Source: UBA1952 sp965246905
GTDB lineage: Bacteria > Bacteroidota > Bacteroidia > Chitinophagales > Chitinophagaceae
Direction of reading: 5' to 3'
Assembly (NCBI GenBank): GCA_965246905.1
Contig: CBDFFZ010000010.1
Location: 124,001-188,000 of the forward strand
Length of the DNA stretch: 64,000 nucleotides
Positions within the stretch are counted from its first letter, which is position 1. Each line of letters begins with the position of its first letter. The translations under genes and the position numbers were made by a program. The notes below the pieces were generated by a model. The model worked only from the letters and a program-made list of their open reading frames with translations, did no database searches and was not told the origin of the DNA. Below are positions 52,636-60,036 of this stretch, one piece after another.

Positions 52636-52698
52636 TTAATTGAGCTGGAAACCACCACCGTTTACGGTTTGTGTTTCTGTTGCAGTTAGCTTTTTCAT
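52636..52698 (-). CDS. Double-glycine-leader mini-peptide 2 (GFQLN core)
   Basis: A 20-aa gene: MKKLTATETQTVNGGGFQLN, with the same leader as its neighbours and predicted core GFQLN. It lies exactly 114 bp from peptides 1 and 3, start to start. The spacer between copies (A/T-rich with ATTGCAGTTATTGCTGCGAT) is also nearly identical, so copies 1-3 arose by tandem duplication. Confidence 0.78.
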   Translation of the reverse strand: MKKLTATETQTVNGGGFQLN

Positions 52699-52749
52699 GG
52701 TGTTTGTTTTTTTAAATTAAAGGAAAAATGATTGCAGTTATTGCTGCGA

Positions 52750-52812
52750 TTAGTTGAGTAAGAAACCACCACCGTTTACGGTTTGTGTTTCTGTTGCTGT
52801 TAGCTTTTTCAT
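52750..52812 (-). CDS. Double-glycine-leader mini-peptide 3 (GFLLN core)
   Basis: A 20-aa gene: MKKLTATETQTVNGGGFLLN. Its core is the same as peptide 4, although their coding DNA differs in 8 codons, 7 of them synonymous, which shows selection on the protein sequence. It is the first of three peptides read from the promoter at 52862. Confidence 0.8.
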   Translation of the reverse strand: MKKLTATETQTVNGGGFLLN

Positions 52813-52861
52813 GGTTGCTGGTTGTTTTGGTTAAGAAATGTTTTGTCTGTAATTGATGATG

Positions 52862-52933
52862 CAAAGATGCTGTGGCTGCCCTGCCCCGGAAATAACCATA
52901 ACCGGCCATTTTTTACTACCGGGAAACCGGGAT
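52862..52933 (-). promoter_or_regulatory. Promoter and operator of peptides 3-2-1
   Basis: The -7 box is CATCTTTG on the minus strand (plus CAAAGATG at 52862-52869). A palindromic operator CTACCGG-GAAA-CCGGGAT lies at 52916-52933, centred about 62 bp upstream. The layout matches the promoter of peptide 4 to within 1 bp. An element ACCATAACCGG is also shared. Confidence 0.65.
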
Positions 52934-52934
52934 G

Positions 52935-52997
52935 TTAGTTCAGTAAGAACCCACCGCCATTGACTGTCTGTGTCTGTGTTGCTGTTAGCTTTTTCAT
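52935..52997 (-). CDS. Double-glycine-leader mini-peptide 4 (GFLLN core)
   Basis: A 20-aa gene: MKKLTATQTQTVNGGGFLLN. It differs from peptide 3 by one residue (E8Q) but by nine bases. It has its own promoter at 53044 and is nearest the response-regulator gene. The E-8 to Q change could alter leader recognition. Confidence 0.8.
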   Translation of the reverse strand: MKKLTATQTQTVNGGGFLLN

Positions 52998-53043
52998 AGT
53001 TTGCTGTTTAATGGTTAGAAAATTTTGTTCCTTTTTGATGATG

Positions 53044-53115
53044 CAAAGATGCGGCGCAGGCAAGGCCTACACCATAACCGGAAGTCATGATTTTTAAATC
53101 CCGGAAAACCGGGAT
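53044..53115 (-). promoter_or_regulatory. Promoter and perfect palindromic operator of peptide 4
   Basis: -7 box CATCTTTG (plus CAAAGATG, 53044-53051). The perfect palindrome ATCCCGG-AAAA-CCGGGAT is at 53098-53115, centre about 62 bp upstream. It has the same 7-4-7 design as the site pair at 48804-48859. The expected binder is the LuxR-type regulator encoded next door. Confidence 0.7.
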
Positions 53116-53197
53116 ACAACGCTACAAGCTGCGCTGGTAAAGAGATTGAGGGAAATTGGGTATAGGCAATACAGGCAATAAAAAGCCAAGGATCAGG

Positions 53198-53836
53198 TCA
53201 GGATACCAAACCCGTTTGCACTGCAAATTTTACCAGCCCGGCTATATTCTTTGCATGGATCTTGCTCATAAGATTCTTGCAGTGCGTCTCCACGGTATTG
53301 GGACTGATGAACAGCTCGGCGGCTATTTCGGCGGTATTATATTCGCGGGCTATAAGCTTTAGCACGTCTTTTTCGCGCTCTGTAAGGTGTGCGGCTTCTA
53401 CCTGCTGTTCTCCGGGTTTTTTGGAGAAGTTTTGCAGGATGGTTTCCGTAACGTCGCTGCTGTAAAAGGTCTTGCCGGCATGTACCGATTTTATAGCGGC
53501 AATAAGCTCCGTGCGGCCCGTATTTTTAAGAATATAGCCAGATGCGCCCGCGTTCATGAGCCCGAAGATGAACTCTGCCTTGTTGTACATGGTAAGCATC
53601 AGGATCTTTACCTCCGGGTATTTCCGGCGGATGAGCCTTGTGGCTTCGATACCGTCCATTTCGGGCATATTCACATCCAGCAATATGATATCCGCCGGAG
53701 CCTTTTCCAAAAGTGCCAGTACCTCATTGCCGTTGAGCGCCTCGCCGGTTACCACCATATCCTCTTCAGTTGCCAGCAGGGATTTTACTCCATCTATAAA
53801 CATCTGGTGGTCGTCGGCAATGATGATACTGATCAT
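53198..53836 (-). CDS. LuxR/NarL-type response regulator (system 2)
   Basis: A 212-aa regulator. The receiver has ADDH, phospho-Asp at residue 54 (ILLDVNMPE) and Lys in YILKNTG. The HTH is LTEREKDVLKLIAREYNTAE, recognition helix SPNTVETHCKNLMSKI. It follows the TPR kinase by 49 bp and is probably in its transcript. It directly precedes the peptide genes, whose promoters carry palindromes suited to a dimer of this type. Confidence 0.92.
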   Translation of the reverse strand: MISIIIADDHQMFIDGVKSLLATEEDMVVTGEALNGNEVLALLEKAPADIILLDVNMPEMDGIEATRLIRRKYPEVKILMLTMYNKAEFIFGLMNAGASGYILKNTGRTELIAAIKSVHAGKTFYSSDVTETILQNFSKKPGEQQVEAAHLTEREKDVLKLIAREYNTAEIAAELFISPNTVETHCKNLMSKIHAKNIAGLVKFAVQTGLVS

Positions 53837-53885
53837 TTGGTTTTGATTTTTTTTCGCAAAGCGGAAGGTAAAAAGCTAAAGTATG

Positions 53886-55910
53886 TTATACAGGAATATC
53901 GATGATGGTGGTAGTGCCGCGGCCTTTTGCCGAGTCGAAGTCGATGGTACCCTGCAGTTTCTTCACCCTTGTTTCTGTATTTCTCAAGCCCATTCCATCT
54001 TTTTCCAGCGCTGCTGCTACGTCGAAGCCAGTGCCATTATCTTCCACTACAATATTAAGATTATGATCCACTTTATTAAGCTGGATGGTCACTTTATCTG
54101 CTTTGCTGTGCTTCAGGATATTATTCATCAGCTCTTGTATCACCCGGTAAAGGGATATTTCGGTGGCGCTGTCAAGGCGCTTATCCATACCAAAGGCCAG
54201 CACTTCCATTTTTAGCATCCCGGTTTCAAGAATGGTGTCGCGAAGCTGATTGAGGGCCGAAACAAGTCCGAATTTCACCAGCTCACCTGATACGAGGTTG
54301 TGGGATATTTTCCGCACTTCATCGCAGGCTTCATCCAGTAGCGAAGTGGCTTTATGATATTGCTCGCGGTTCTGCTCTATAAGGTTATCGATCTGCTGCT
54401 CTACCGAATTAAAGTAGAGCTTTACGGTAGAGAGCATACTGCCGAGGCGGTCATGAAGGTCCGCAGCAATGCGCTTACGTTCCTGCTCCTGCACTTCCAG
54501 CATACTGCTTACCGATTTTAGCTCCTGATCTTTAAGGAGGGTATTGATGCGCCCTGCGGCGATGATTTTTTCGCTACGCTGGCGGCGGATAAAATAAAGC
54601 ACTAAAACGGCCCCGATAGTGAGCAGCATGGCAATGCCGCCGGTAAGTGCCCGGTTGGTAAGCTGCTGTTTTTGCGCAGAGAGGGTTTTAAGCTGGTTAT
54701 CCTGCGTAAGTATCCGGATCCTGCTTTCCTTCAGGTCGAGCTCTCGCTGTGCTTCAAGGCTGCTGATCTTCCGGCTATTCTCGACTGAAAAAACAGAATC
54801 CTTGTACAAAGAATATTGGAGGAAGCTTTCTATCGAAGCTTTATAATCTTTCGCATCGGCCTGGGCATTGGCCAGCACACCATAGGCGAAAGAAAGCTCG
54901 TTGAGGCTGTTGTTCTGCCGGTGAATAATGATCGCCTGTTGCGCATAGCTGATTGCAAGGGCTAAGCAGGCGCGTTTATTGGCCGGTACGAGCGGCCCGG
55001 GTTTCAGAGCGGCGGTATCCTTAGCGATCTTGTAGTAGCAATTTGCGATATTCATCTCCGCAACCCCGGCTCCATTACTATCTCCAAGACGCCGGAGTAT
55101 TTCCAGGGCACGGAAAATAAAGCCAAGCGCTTTGTTATAATCTTTCTGCCGTGTATAAACTTCGCTGATATTGCCGAGGTTTCTTGCCATACCCTGCTCA
55201 TCACCGAGCTTATCCGTTCTGTATAAGGCATCCTGCAGGTATTGCACCGCTTTATCATAATCGCCATACTCAAGCCAGGCATTGCCGGTATTGCCCGTTA
55301 GCAACGCAATATGTTGCTCATCGCCGACCTTACGGTATTGCGCCAGGGCCATAGAATCATAGTGCAGCGCTTTGGCAAATAATTTTTGCTCTTCATAAAT
55401 ATTAGCGATGTTGGAAAGCTGTATTGCAATGCCCGGCTTATCTCCGAGCTCTTCAAATATCTTCAGTACGCGGAACAGATAACCCAGCCCACGCGTATAA
55501 TTGCCCTGCCGGTAATACAGTACGCCCATATTACCGAGGCTTTTGGCCACTCCCCGCTTATTGCCAATGCGCTCGCTTAGCTGGTACGATTTCTGGAAAT
55601 TTTCAAGTGCGCTGTCGGTTTCACTGCGAAGCTGGTAATTTGCCCCGATAGCGTTGTAAGCTCCGGCCCGGCCAATATCCCATTGGATGCGCTCTGCCAG
55701 CGCCAGGCTCTGCCGGCCATAGCGTATGCCGCTTTCCTGGTCGGATGAGCTATAGAGAAAGGATATTCTATTAAGCAGATTTACTTTACCGGTATCCTCC
55801 GCAGCACTCAGTACAAGCCTGATCATGGAATCGATCTGTACCTGTACCTGCGGCTGGGCATGGGCGCAGCAGGGAAGCAGCAAAAACAGGATAAGAACAG
55901 GGTATTTCAT
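53886..55910 (-). CDS. TPR-containing sensor histidine kinase (system 2)
   Basis: A 674-aa kinase. Signal peptide MKYPVLILFLLLPCCAHAQ; a TPR array (GNMGVLYYRQGNYTRGLGYL, GNTGNAWLEYGDYDKAVQYL) in the periplasm; one membrane helix (GGIAMLLTIGAVLVLYF); HisKA_3 with phospho-His in IAADLHDRLGS; HATPase with NNILKHS, DNGTGFD and GMGLRNTETR. TPR sensors can bind peptides, so the neighbouring mini-peptides are candidate ligands (inference). ATG 55908-55910 is chosen over 55964, which lies at its -7 box. Confidence 0.9.
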   Translation of the reverse strand: MKYPVLILFLLLPCCAHAQPQVQVQIDSMIRLVLSAAEDTGKVNLLNRISFLYSSSDQESGIRYGRQSLALAERIQWDIGRAGAYNAIGANYQLRSETDSALENFQKSYQLSERIGNKRGVAKSLGNMGVLYYRQGNYTRGLGYLFRVLKIFEELGDKPGIAIQLSNIANIYEEQKLFAKALHYDSMALAQYRKVGDEQHIALLTGNTGNAWLEYGDYDKAVQYLQDALYRTDKLGDEQGMARNLGNISEVYTRQKDYNKALGFIFRALEILRRLGDSNGAGVAEMNIANCYYKIAKDTAALKPGPLVPANKRACLALAISYAQQAIIIHRQNNSLNELSFAYGVLANAQADAKDYKASIESFLQYSLYKDSVFSVENSRKISSLEAQRELDLKESRIRILTQDNQLKTLSAQKQQLTNRALTGGIAMLLTIGAVLVLYFIRRQRSEKIIAAGRINTLLKDQELKSVSSMLEVQEQERKRIAADLHDRLGSMLSTVKLYFNSVEQQIDNLIEQNREQYHKATSLLDEACDEVRKISHNLVSGELVKFGLVSALNQLRDTILETGMLKMEVLAFGMDKRLDSATEISLYRVIQELMNNILKHSKADKVTIQLNKVDHNLNIVVEDNGTGFDVAAALEKDGMGLRNTETRVKKLQGTIDFDSAKGRGTTTIIDIPV

Positions 55911-55961
55911 GCAGGATAATTTAAGTGCGCCTATCAGCCACACGAATAAATCAATTATCCC

Positions 55962-56032
55962 CAAAAGTAACAGAATATGCAGGCGGGCAGCTAATGGTAA
56001 TGGATGATTTAAGCGTCCCCGGAAACCGTTAG
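55962..56032 (-). promoter_or_regulatory. Promoter of system-2 kinase with weak operator-like site
   Basis: Perfect -7 box TACTTTTG (plus 55962-55969). Upstream, GTCCCCG-GAAA-CCGTTAG at 56015-56032 keeps about nine of fourteen arm positions of the peptide operators and is centred about 62 bp from the TTTG, as in those promoters. Confidence 0.45.
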
Positions 56033-56062
56033 CAACTAAGATGGAACCGGCATCGAGATACC

Positions 56063-56647
56063 TTATCCGCCCGGCACTTCGCCTTTATTTACACGCACCA
56101 TGCCGGTTATCTTGCTGATCTGATAATGCGAGAAATCCTGGTTGGCCTCCATGCCTTTACCATATATGATCTGTGTGGGCGTGGTAATGCTCACCGGCTT
56201 TTCGGTAAAGAATTTTGCAATGGCCTGGTTCCAGATAAGCTCGGAGGTTTCAAGCATTTCGCCTTTATCATTCACCACTTTTACGCTATCGCGGATGAGG
56301 ATGTTATTTTCCTGCGTGTACCAGCGGGCACTGCGCGCGGTGAGGGTGTTTTTAATATGCGTACTATCATCGAAAAATTCCACCTTCATGCCATTCTTCA
56401 TATCGGCGTAAGGCGGGTTTGCATGTTCATTCCGGACAAGCTCATGAGTAAATAAGCGGGCCTGCACCTTGCCACCCTGGCTGTAGAGCACCGTTACATC
56501 AATACCGCGATCTTCCTGGGCTTTAGTGGGCGAGATAAGCTCATTTACTTCCTTCATGCTGTTGGAGCAGGAAGCTGTAAAGGCGATAAGGCAGCCTATG
56601 GCTACTGCTTTCACGGTATGCTTTACTGTTACAGTCATAGCTCGCAT
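56063..56647 (-). CDS. lptC: LptC-like LPS export protein
   Basis: A 194-aa protein. The N-terminus has a lipoprotein-like signal (VAIGCLIAFTASCSNSM) rather than a plain anchor. Beta-jellyroll strands follow (DVTVLYSQGGKVQARLFTHE, MKVEFFDDSTHIKNTLTARS, NNILIRDSVKVVNDKGEMLE). This is the Bacteroidota form of LptC, which takes LPS from LptBFG in the inner membrane and hands it to the bridge. An alternative start is 3 codons in (56638). The lptD-like gene is 36 kb away. Confidence 0.8.
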   Translation of the reverse strand: MRAMTVTVKHTVKAVAIGCLIAFTASCSNSMKEVNELISPTKAQEDRGIDVTVLYSQGGKVQARLFTHELVRNEHANPPYADMKNGMKVEFFDDSTHIKNTLTARSARWYTQENNILIRDSVKVVNDKGEMLETSELIWNQAIAKFFTEKPVSITTPTQIIYGKGMEANQDFSHYQISKITGMVRVNKGEVPGG

Positions 56648-56753
56648 TTTTTAATTTTTTAGGGATGCCCATACGTAATCCAGCATGGAAAAACTAAACA
56701 GCAAGCGCCGGCAATATAGTTATGAATGCCGGATTACTTACCCTTATCCCGGC

Positions 56754-58040
56754 TTAATCGTATTTGCGCTTGATAAACCACTTATCATTCAGGCTAATGC
56801 CGAGCGTGAATTTGAAGAAATTTTCCTTGATCAGATTTGCAGTAGTAGTACCGCGCGAGCCATATTCAACAGCTACATGCACCCGGTCTGTACTGCGGCG
56901 GAAGGGCAGCGAGGCGCCAGCGGTAACCGCATAATAATTCAGCTTTGTATCGCGCAGATATACATAATCGGTGCCATAGTAGAAGCCTAAGCGGTAGGTA
57001 ACACGTGGCAGGTATTTGTAAAGGCTGCCGGGGTTGGGGGTAAACTCCCCGCCTACCGAAATCCGGCTTGTATGATCCAGCAAAGAGGTATCTGTAACTC
57101 CATAATCGCGATACTGGCTCCAGGCAGTGCTCGAGTACTGCACACCCGCCGACCACCGGTCGCCGCTGAGTTGTGCGCCTAAGGTGTAAGTAAGCGGCAG
57201 CGTTATTTTGCCGGCAGTTTCCTGGCTGGATGAGGCAGTATCTGTTTGAGTACCGCCGCTGGAGGCACGGTAAGAGGTGGCATACTCATCCCGGTAGCCG
57301 TGCAGCGATTGGCTTAGCATAGCTGTTGCGCCGAGACGCAGCTTCATTTTCTTCGTAAGCTCAGTTTCATATTGAGCACCGCCCTGCCAGTAAATGCCAC
57401 CAATGCGCGTATAGCGGGTAAAATCTGCATTGAGGGCGTGTACCGTGTCAATATTTATCAATGAGGAAGAATTGCGGATAGTGCCAAACATATAGCCAAA
57501 GTTGAAGCCGAGGCTAAAACCATGGTACCTGGCTGCTGCGCCCAGGTAAGCATAGTTGAGCCCGCCTTCGCCGCTATAATCCTCAAGGTGCTTATACATA
57601 AAAGGCTGCGAAGCGTTGGAAAGAACTGTATCCGCATTGTGGTAGTAAACACGCGTCTGTGGCTTAAGGCCCAGCGCCAGCGCACTCCATTTATTTACCG
57701 GTATGCCTACACTCAGATAAGCAAGAGAGGCCGAGCCGGTTGTATAATTTTTGCCGCCTGCGGTGATAGAGCGGGTAGCGCCCAAAAGGCCGGCCTCATA
57801 GGTGGTAAGTTTCAACCCTGCATAGGAAGCAGGGTTATCTGAATTGACAGATGTGCCGCTGCTATAAGCCACGGAAGTGTAGCCCATGCCGCGAATTGAG
57901 GTATTAGTACCGGAAACGATTTCGCCGAGGCCATAGCGGGAATAAGGTGCGTTCTCTTTATTGGAATTCTGGGCATACGCTGCGCAGGTGCCAAACATGC
58001 AAATGATGAGGCAGGAGCGCTTAGCGAAGTTGTGGAGCAT
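56754..58040 (-). CDS. Outer-membrane protein, FadL/PorV-like barrel
   Basis: A 428-aa predicted barrel. Signal peptide region MLHNFAKRSCLIICMFGTCA (cleavage after AYAQ), then APYSRYGLGEIVSGTNTSIR and RGMGYTSVAY, typical of FadL-like Bacteroidota proteins. It ends KFTLGISLNDKWFIKRKYD. Its start overlaps the coaX stop by 20 bp, an arrangement often seen with coaX and lptC in this phylum, so the three may be one unit. The ligand is unknown. Confidence 0.75.
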   Translation of the reverse strand: MLHNFAKRSCLIICMFGTCAAYAQNSNKENAPYSRYGLGEIVSGTNTSIRGMGYTSVAYSSGTSVNSDNPASYAGLKLTTYEAGLLGATRSITAGGKNYTTGSASLAYLSVGIPVNKWSALALGLKPQTRVYYHNADTVLSNASQPFMYKHLEDYSGEGGLNYAYLGAAARYHGFSLGFNFGYMFGTIRNSSSLINIDTVHALNADFTRYTRIGGIYWQGGAQYETELTKKMKLRLGATAMLSQSLHGYRDEYATSYRASSGGTQTDTASSSQETAGKITLPLTYTLGAQLSGDRWSAGVQYSSTAWSQYRDYGVTDTSLLDHTSRISVGGEFTPNPGSLYKYLPRVTYRLGFYYGTDYVYLRDTKLNYYAVTAGASLPFRRSTDRVHVAVEYGSRGTTTANLIKENFFKFTLGISLNDKWFIKRKYD

Positions 58041-58758
58041 TATGCTGGAGGATTAGATACAGACCTTTTAGAACGAGGTCGGGGGCTGCAAATATCTTGT
58101 TTTTTAATTGGCGCGCAAAAAAGGGCGCGTCCCCCCCGGTTAAAACAGCGTTAAATTGAGGATACTCGCCCTCGTATGCCTGCAACATGCCATGAATCTC
58201 GGCTGCCATACCATAAACGGCACCGCTGCGCATACAGGTTTCGGTATCGTAGCCCAATAATAATAATTCACCTTCGCGGCTTACTTCCGGGAGCTTGTTG
58301 GTAAAATGGTGCATCGCCTGCAGGCGCATGTGCATACCGGGCGAGATGGCCCCGCCGCGGAACGTGCGGTTGGTGGTTACAAAATTGTAGGTAATGCAGG
58401 TACCGATGCCAATTATAAGGTTGTTTTTATCCGGGTACTCGGCATTGGCGGCTACAGCCATTGCGATGCGGTCGGCGCCGAGGGTTTCGGGGGATTGATA
58501 GGCGATCATGATCGGGAGCCGGGTATCGCTATCGAGCTTTACAAATTTTGTGGTCTCTTTCAGGAAGGCCTCTGTTTCGGCGCTCTGTTCACTAACGGAG
58601 CAGAGTATTGCGGCTACCGGTGTGGTGCGGACTGCAAGCTCCTGAATGCCGGTGAGCGCTTCTGCCGGATGCCAGGATGCCTGCTCTGTTATTTTATGAT
58701 CCTCATTAAAAATGGCTGCTTTTACGAGGGTATTGCCCCAGTCGATACAAAGACGCAT
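58021..58758 (-). CDS. coaX: Type III pantothenate kinase
   Basis: A 245-aa enzyme of the ASKHA fold that phosphorylates pantothenate, the first step of CoA synthesis. Phosphate-1 motif: CIDWGNTLVKAAIF. Pantothenate and phosphate-2 motifs: PETLGADRIAM and IGIGTCITYNFV. ISPGMHMRLQAM and LTGGDAPFF follow. It is the first gene of the coaX / barrel / lptC run. Confidence 0.93.
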   Translation of the reverse strand: MRLCIDWGNTLVKAAIFNEDHKITEQASWHPAEALTGIQELAVRTTPVAAILCSVSEQSAETEAFLKETTKFVKLDSDTRLPIMIAYQSPETLGADRIAMAVAANAEYPDKNNLIIGIGTCITYNFVTTNRTFRGGAISPGMHMRLQAMHHFTNKLPEVSREGELLLLGYDTETCMRSGAVYGMAAEIHGMLQAYEGEYPQFNAVLTGGDAPFFARQLKNKIFAAPDLVLKGLYLILQHNAPQLR

Positions 58759-59087
58759 TGGTTGATTTTTATTTATGGTTAGTGATTTGCCTTAACCGGC
58801 GTTGGCTCAAATTAGCGCAATAATTTTTTTGCCGGGAATCTTTCTTGCCGATAGAGGTAACAAACAGGCTCCACTACGGAATGTATAAACTCCAGGCCGA
58901 GCTCTTAAGGCCATTGGTAATAGAAAAGCCGTTGGCGGCGGGCGGTATTGCAAAAGTGCTGGAGCCAAATGCACTTTGTCGTACACCTATAGTTTGAAGC
59001 TGTCTATGCCTATTCCTTTTCTGATAGTGTCTCGGTTTGGCGATCTAACTCCGTAACCTACCGACTTACATGCTGTGGGATCCTTCG

Positions 59088-59114
59088 CTGCGCAATCCGG
59101 CATTCGCCGGAAAG
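59088..59114. repeat. 27-bp interspersed repeat, copy 2
   Basis: Exact reverse complement of 51660-51686. It is embedded between GATCCTTCG and CTCAGGATGACAAA, a common REP-like surround, related to the GATCCCTGCGGGATGACAAA repeats at 11.9 kb. Confidence 0.65.
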
Positions 59115-59274
59115 GTACGCTCAGGATGACAAACCGCTGCGAATCAGCTTATACACGTCCTCATCGTCCATGGGTCATCCTGCCCAAGTCATGGGATACA
59201 TGGAAGCACCCCACTGCGACCAATTTTTAAAACCAAGACACTATGCCTTTTCCGCTTTTTGTAAAACAACGCAC

Positions 59275-59306
59275 AAAATCATATTAATCAAAAATCACAG
59301 TTTAGA
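59275..59306. repeat. Third copy of the TCTGAACTGTGATT repeat family
   Basis: AAAATCATATTAATCAAAAA followed by TCACAGTTTAGA matches the 41-bp arms at 32337 and 32521 with few changes. Confidence 0.5.
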
Positions 59307-59351
59307 ACTACAGCAGCCGAGAAAAGCCCAATGGCCATTTACCTGTTGATG

Positions 59352-59421
59352 TAGCCCGGATGGCAGTGGAAAGGCCCGCTTTTTCTGCGGGACTTGGAAC
59401 GGACAGCCGGCACCCAAGCTG
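59352..59421 (+). ncRNA. Flavo-1-like structured element (candidate)
   Basis: TAGCCCGGATGGCAGTGGAA, a CCCGC-loop-GCGGG hairpin (59375-59391), then GGAACGGACAGCCGGCACCC. The paired AGCCCGGAT...GGACAGCCGG frame with a variable central hairpin matches a structured element that is abundant in Bacteroidota intergenic DNA and that I associate with the Flavo-1 motif from memory. The whole folds as an imperfect palindrome. The name is not certain. Confidence 0.5.
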
Positions 59422-59570
59422 GATAACATTCCTCCGGCTCAATAGCTTCCTGACTATTGAGTAATAATTGTTAACAGGATCTGCAAACGTGCAGGTCACC
59501 GTGCTACTATAGGCAAAGAGTATAGCTGGCACGATATTACGGCAGTTTGGGTACGCTAATTTTGCTCTGT

Positions 59571-59906
59571 ATGAATTGGATAGAATTGCTCGAGGAAAGC
59601 CAACTGGATACTATTAAAGAGGAAAGCGCTGCCCAGCCGGTGATAATCTTCAAGCACAGCACGCGCTGCAACATCAGCAGCATGGCTAAAGGCAGACTGG
59701 ACCGCAGCGAGGCCCCACAGAATGTAACCTTCTATTACCTGGATCTTATCCGCTTTCGCGGGATATCCAACAAGATTGCGGAAGTGTTTGGCGTACCGCA
59801 TGAATCGCCCCAGGTGCTGATGATAAAAAACGGGTCATGTACCTATGACGAGAGCCACGGTGCGATATCAATGGATGAAATCGCAGAAATGGCTGCGGCT
59901 GGATAG
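59571..59906 (+). CDS. ytxJ: Bacillithiol-linked redox protein YtxJ
   Basis: A 111-aa thioredoxin-fold protein. The family signature is FKHSTRCNISSMA with a single active-site Cys at residue 33, and the cis-Pro region is PHESPQVLMIKNG. YtxJ proteins occur in bacteria that make bacillithiol, including Bacteroidota, and are proposed monothiol bacilliredoxins. ATG 59571 (MNWIELLEESQLD) is chosen over an in-frame upstream start. Confidence 0.85.
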   Translation: MNWIELLEESQLDTIKEESAAQPVIIFKHSTRCNISSMAKGRLDRSEAPQNVTFYYLDLIRFRGISNKIAEVFGVPHESPQVLMIKNGSCTYDESHGAISMDEIAEMAAAG

Positions 59907-60036
59907 GCATATTACTATTAAAAAGTATAGCATTGAATAGGGTGGAGCATGATATTTATTATGAGCCCTGTATGTTTGGCCATGACCTTTGCGCAGCAAT
60001 TTTCAGGATTTGATTTAAAGATTTCAGAGACGATTC

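Larger units (their letters stand above)
52636..52812 (-). repeat. 114-bp tandem duplication holding peptides 1-3
   Basis: Start codons at 52584, 52698 and 52812 are 114 bp apart, with near-identical coding and spacer sequence. Differences between copies are mostly third-position or confined to core residues. Confidence 0.7.
58759..59570. other. Repeat-rich intergenic region
   Basis: About 810 bp without a convincing gene. It contains a 27-bp repeat (59088-59114) inside a longer GGATCCTTCGCTGCGC...CTCAGGATGACAAA element, a member of the TGATT-type repeat family (59275-59306) and a structured element (59352-59421). A 38-codon frame at 58881-58997 has no recognisable content. Confidence 0.5.

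Noticed and set aside
52522..52997. Lanthipeptide or other Cys/Ser-modified precursor reading of the mini-peptides
   Set aside because: The predicted cores contain no Cys, Ser or Thr, and no modifying enzyme is nearby.
58881..58997. 38-codon frame MYKLQAELLRPLVIEKPLAA
   Set aside because: No homology or promoter recognised; possible remnant but unsupported.
59308..59532. 74-codon minus-strand frame
   Set aside because: It is antisense to the Flavo-1-like element and has no recognisable domain.
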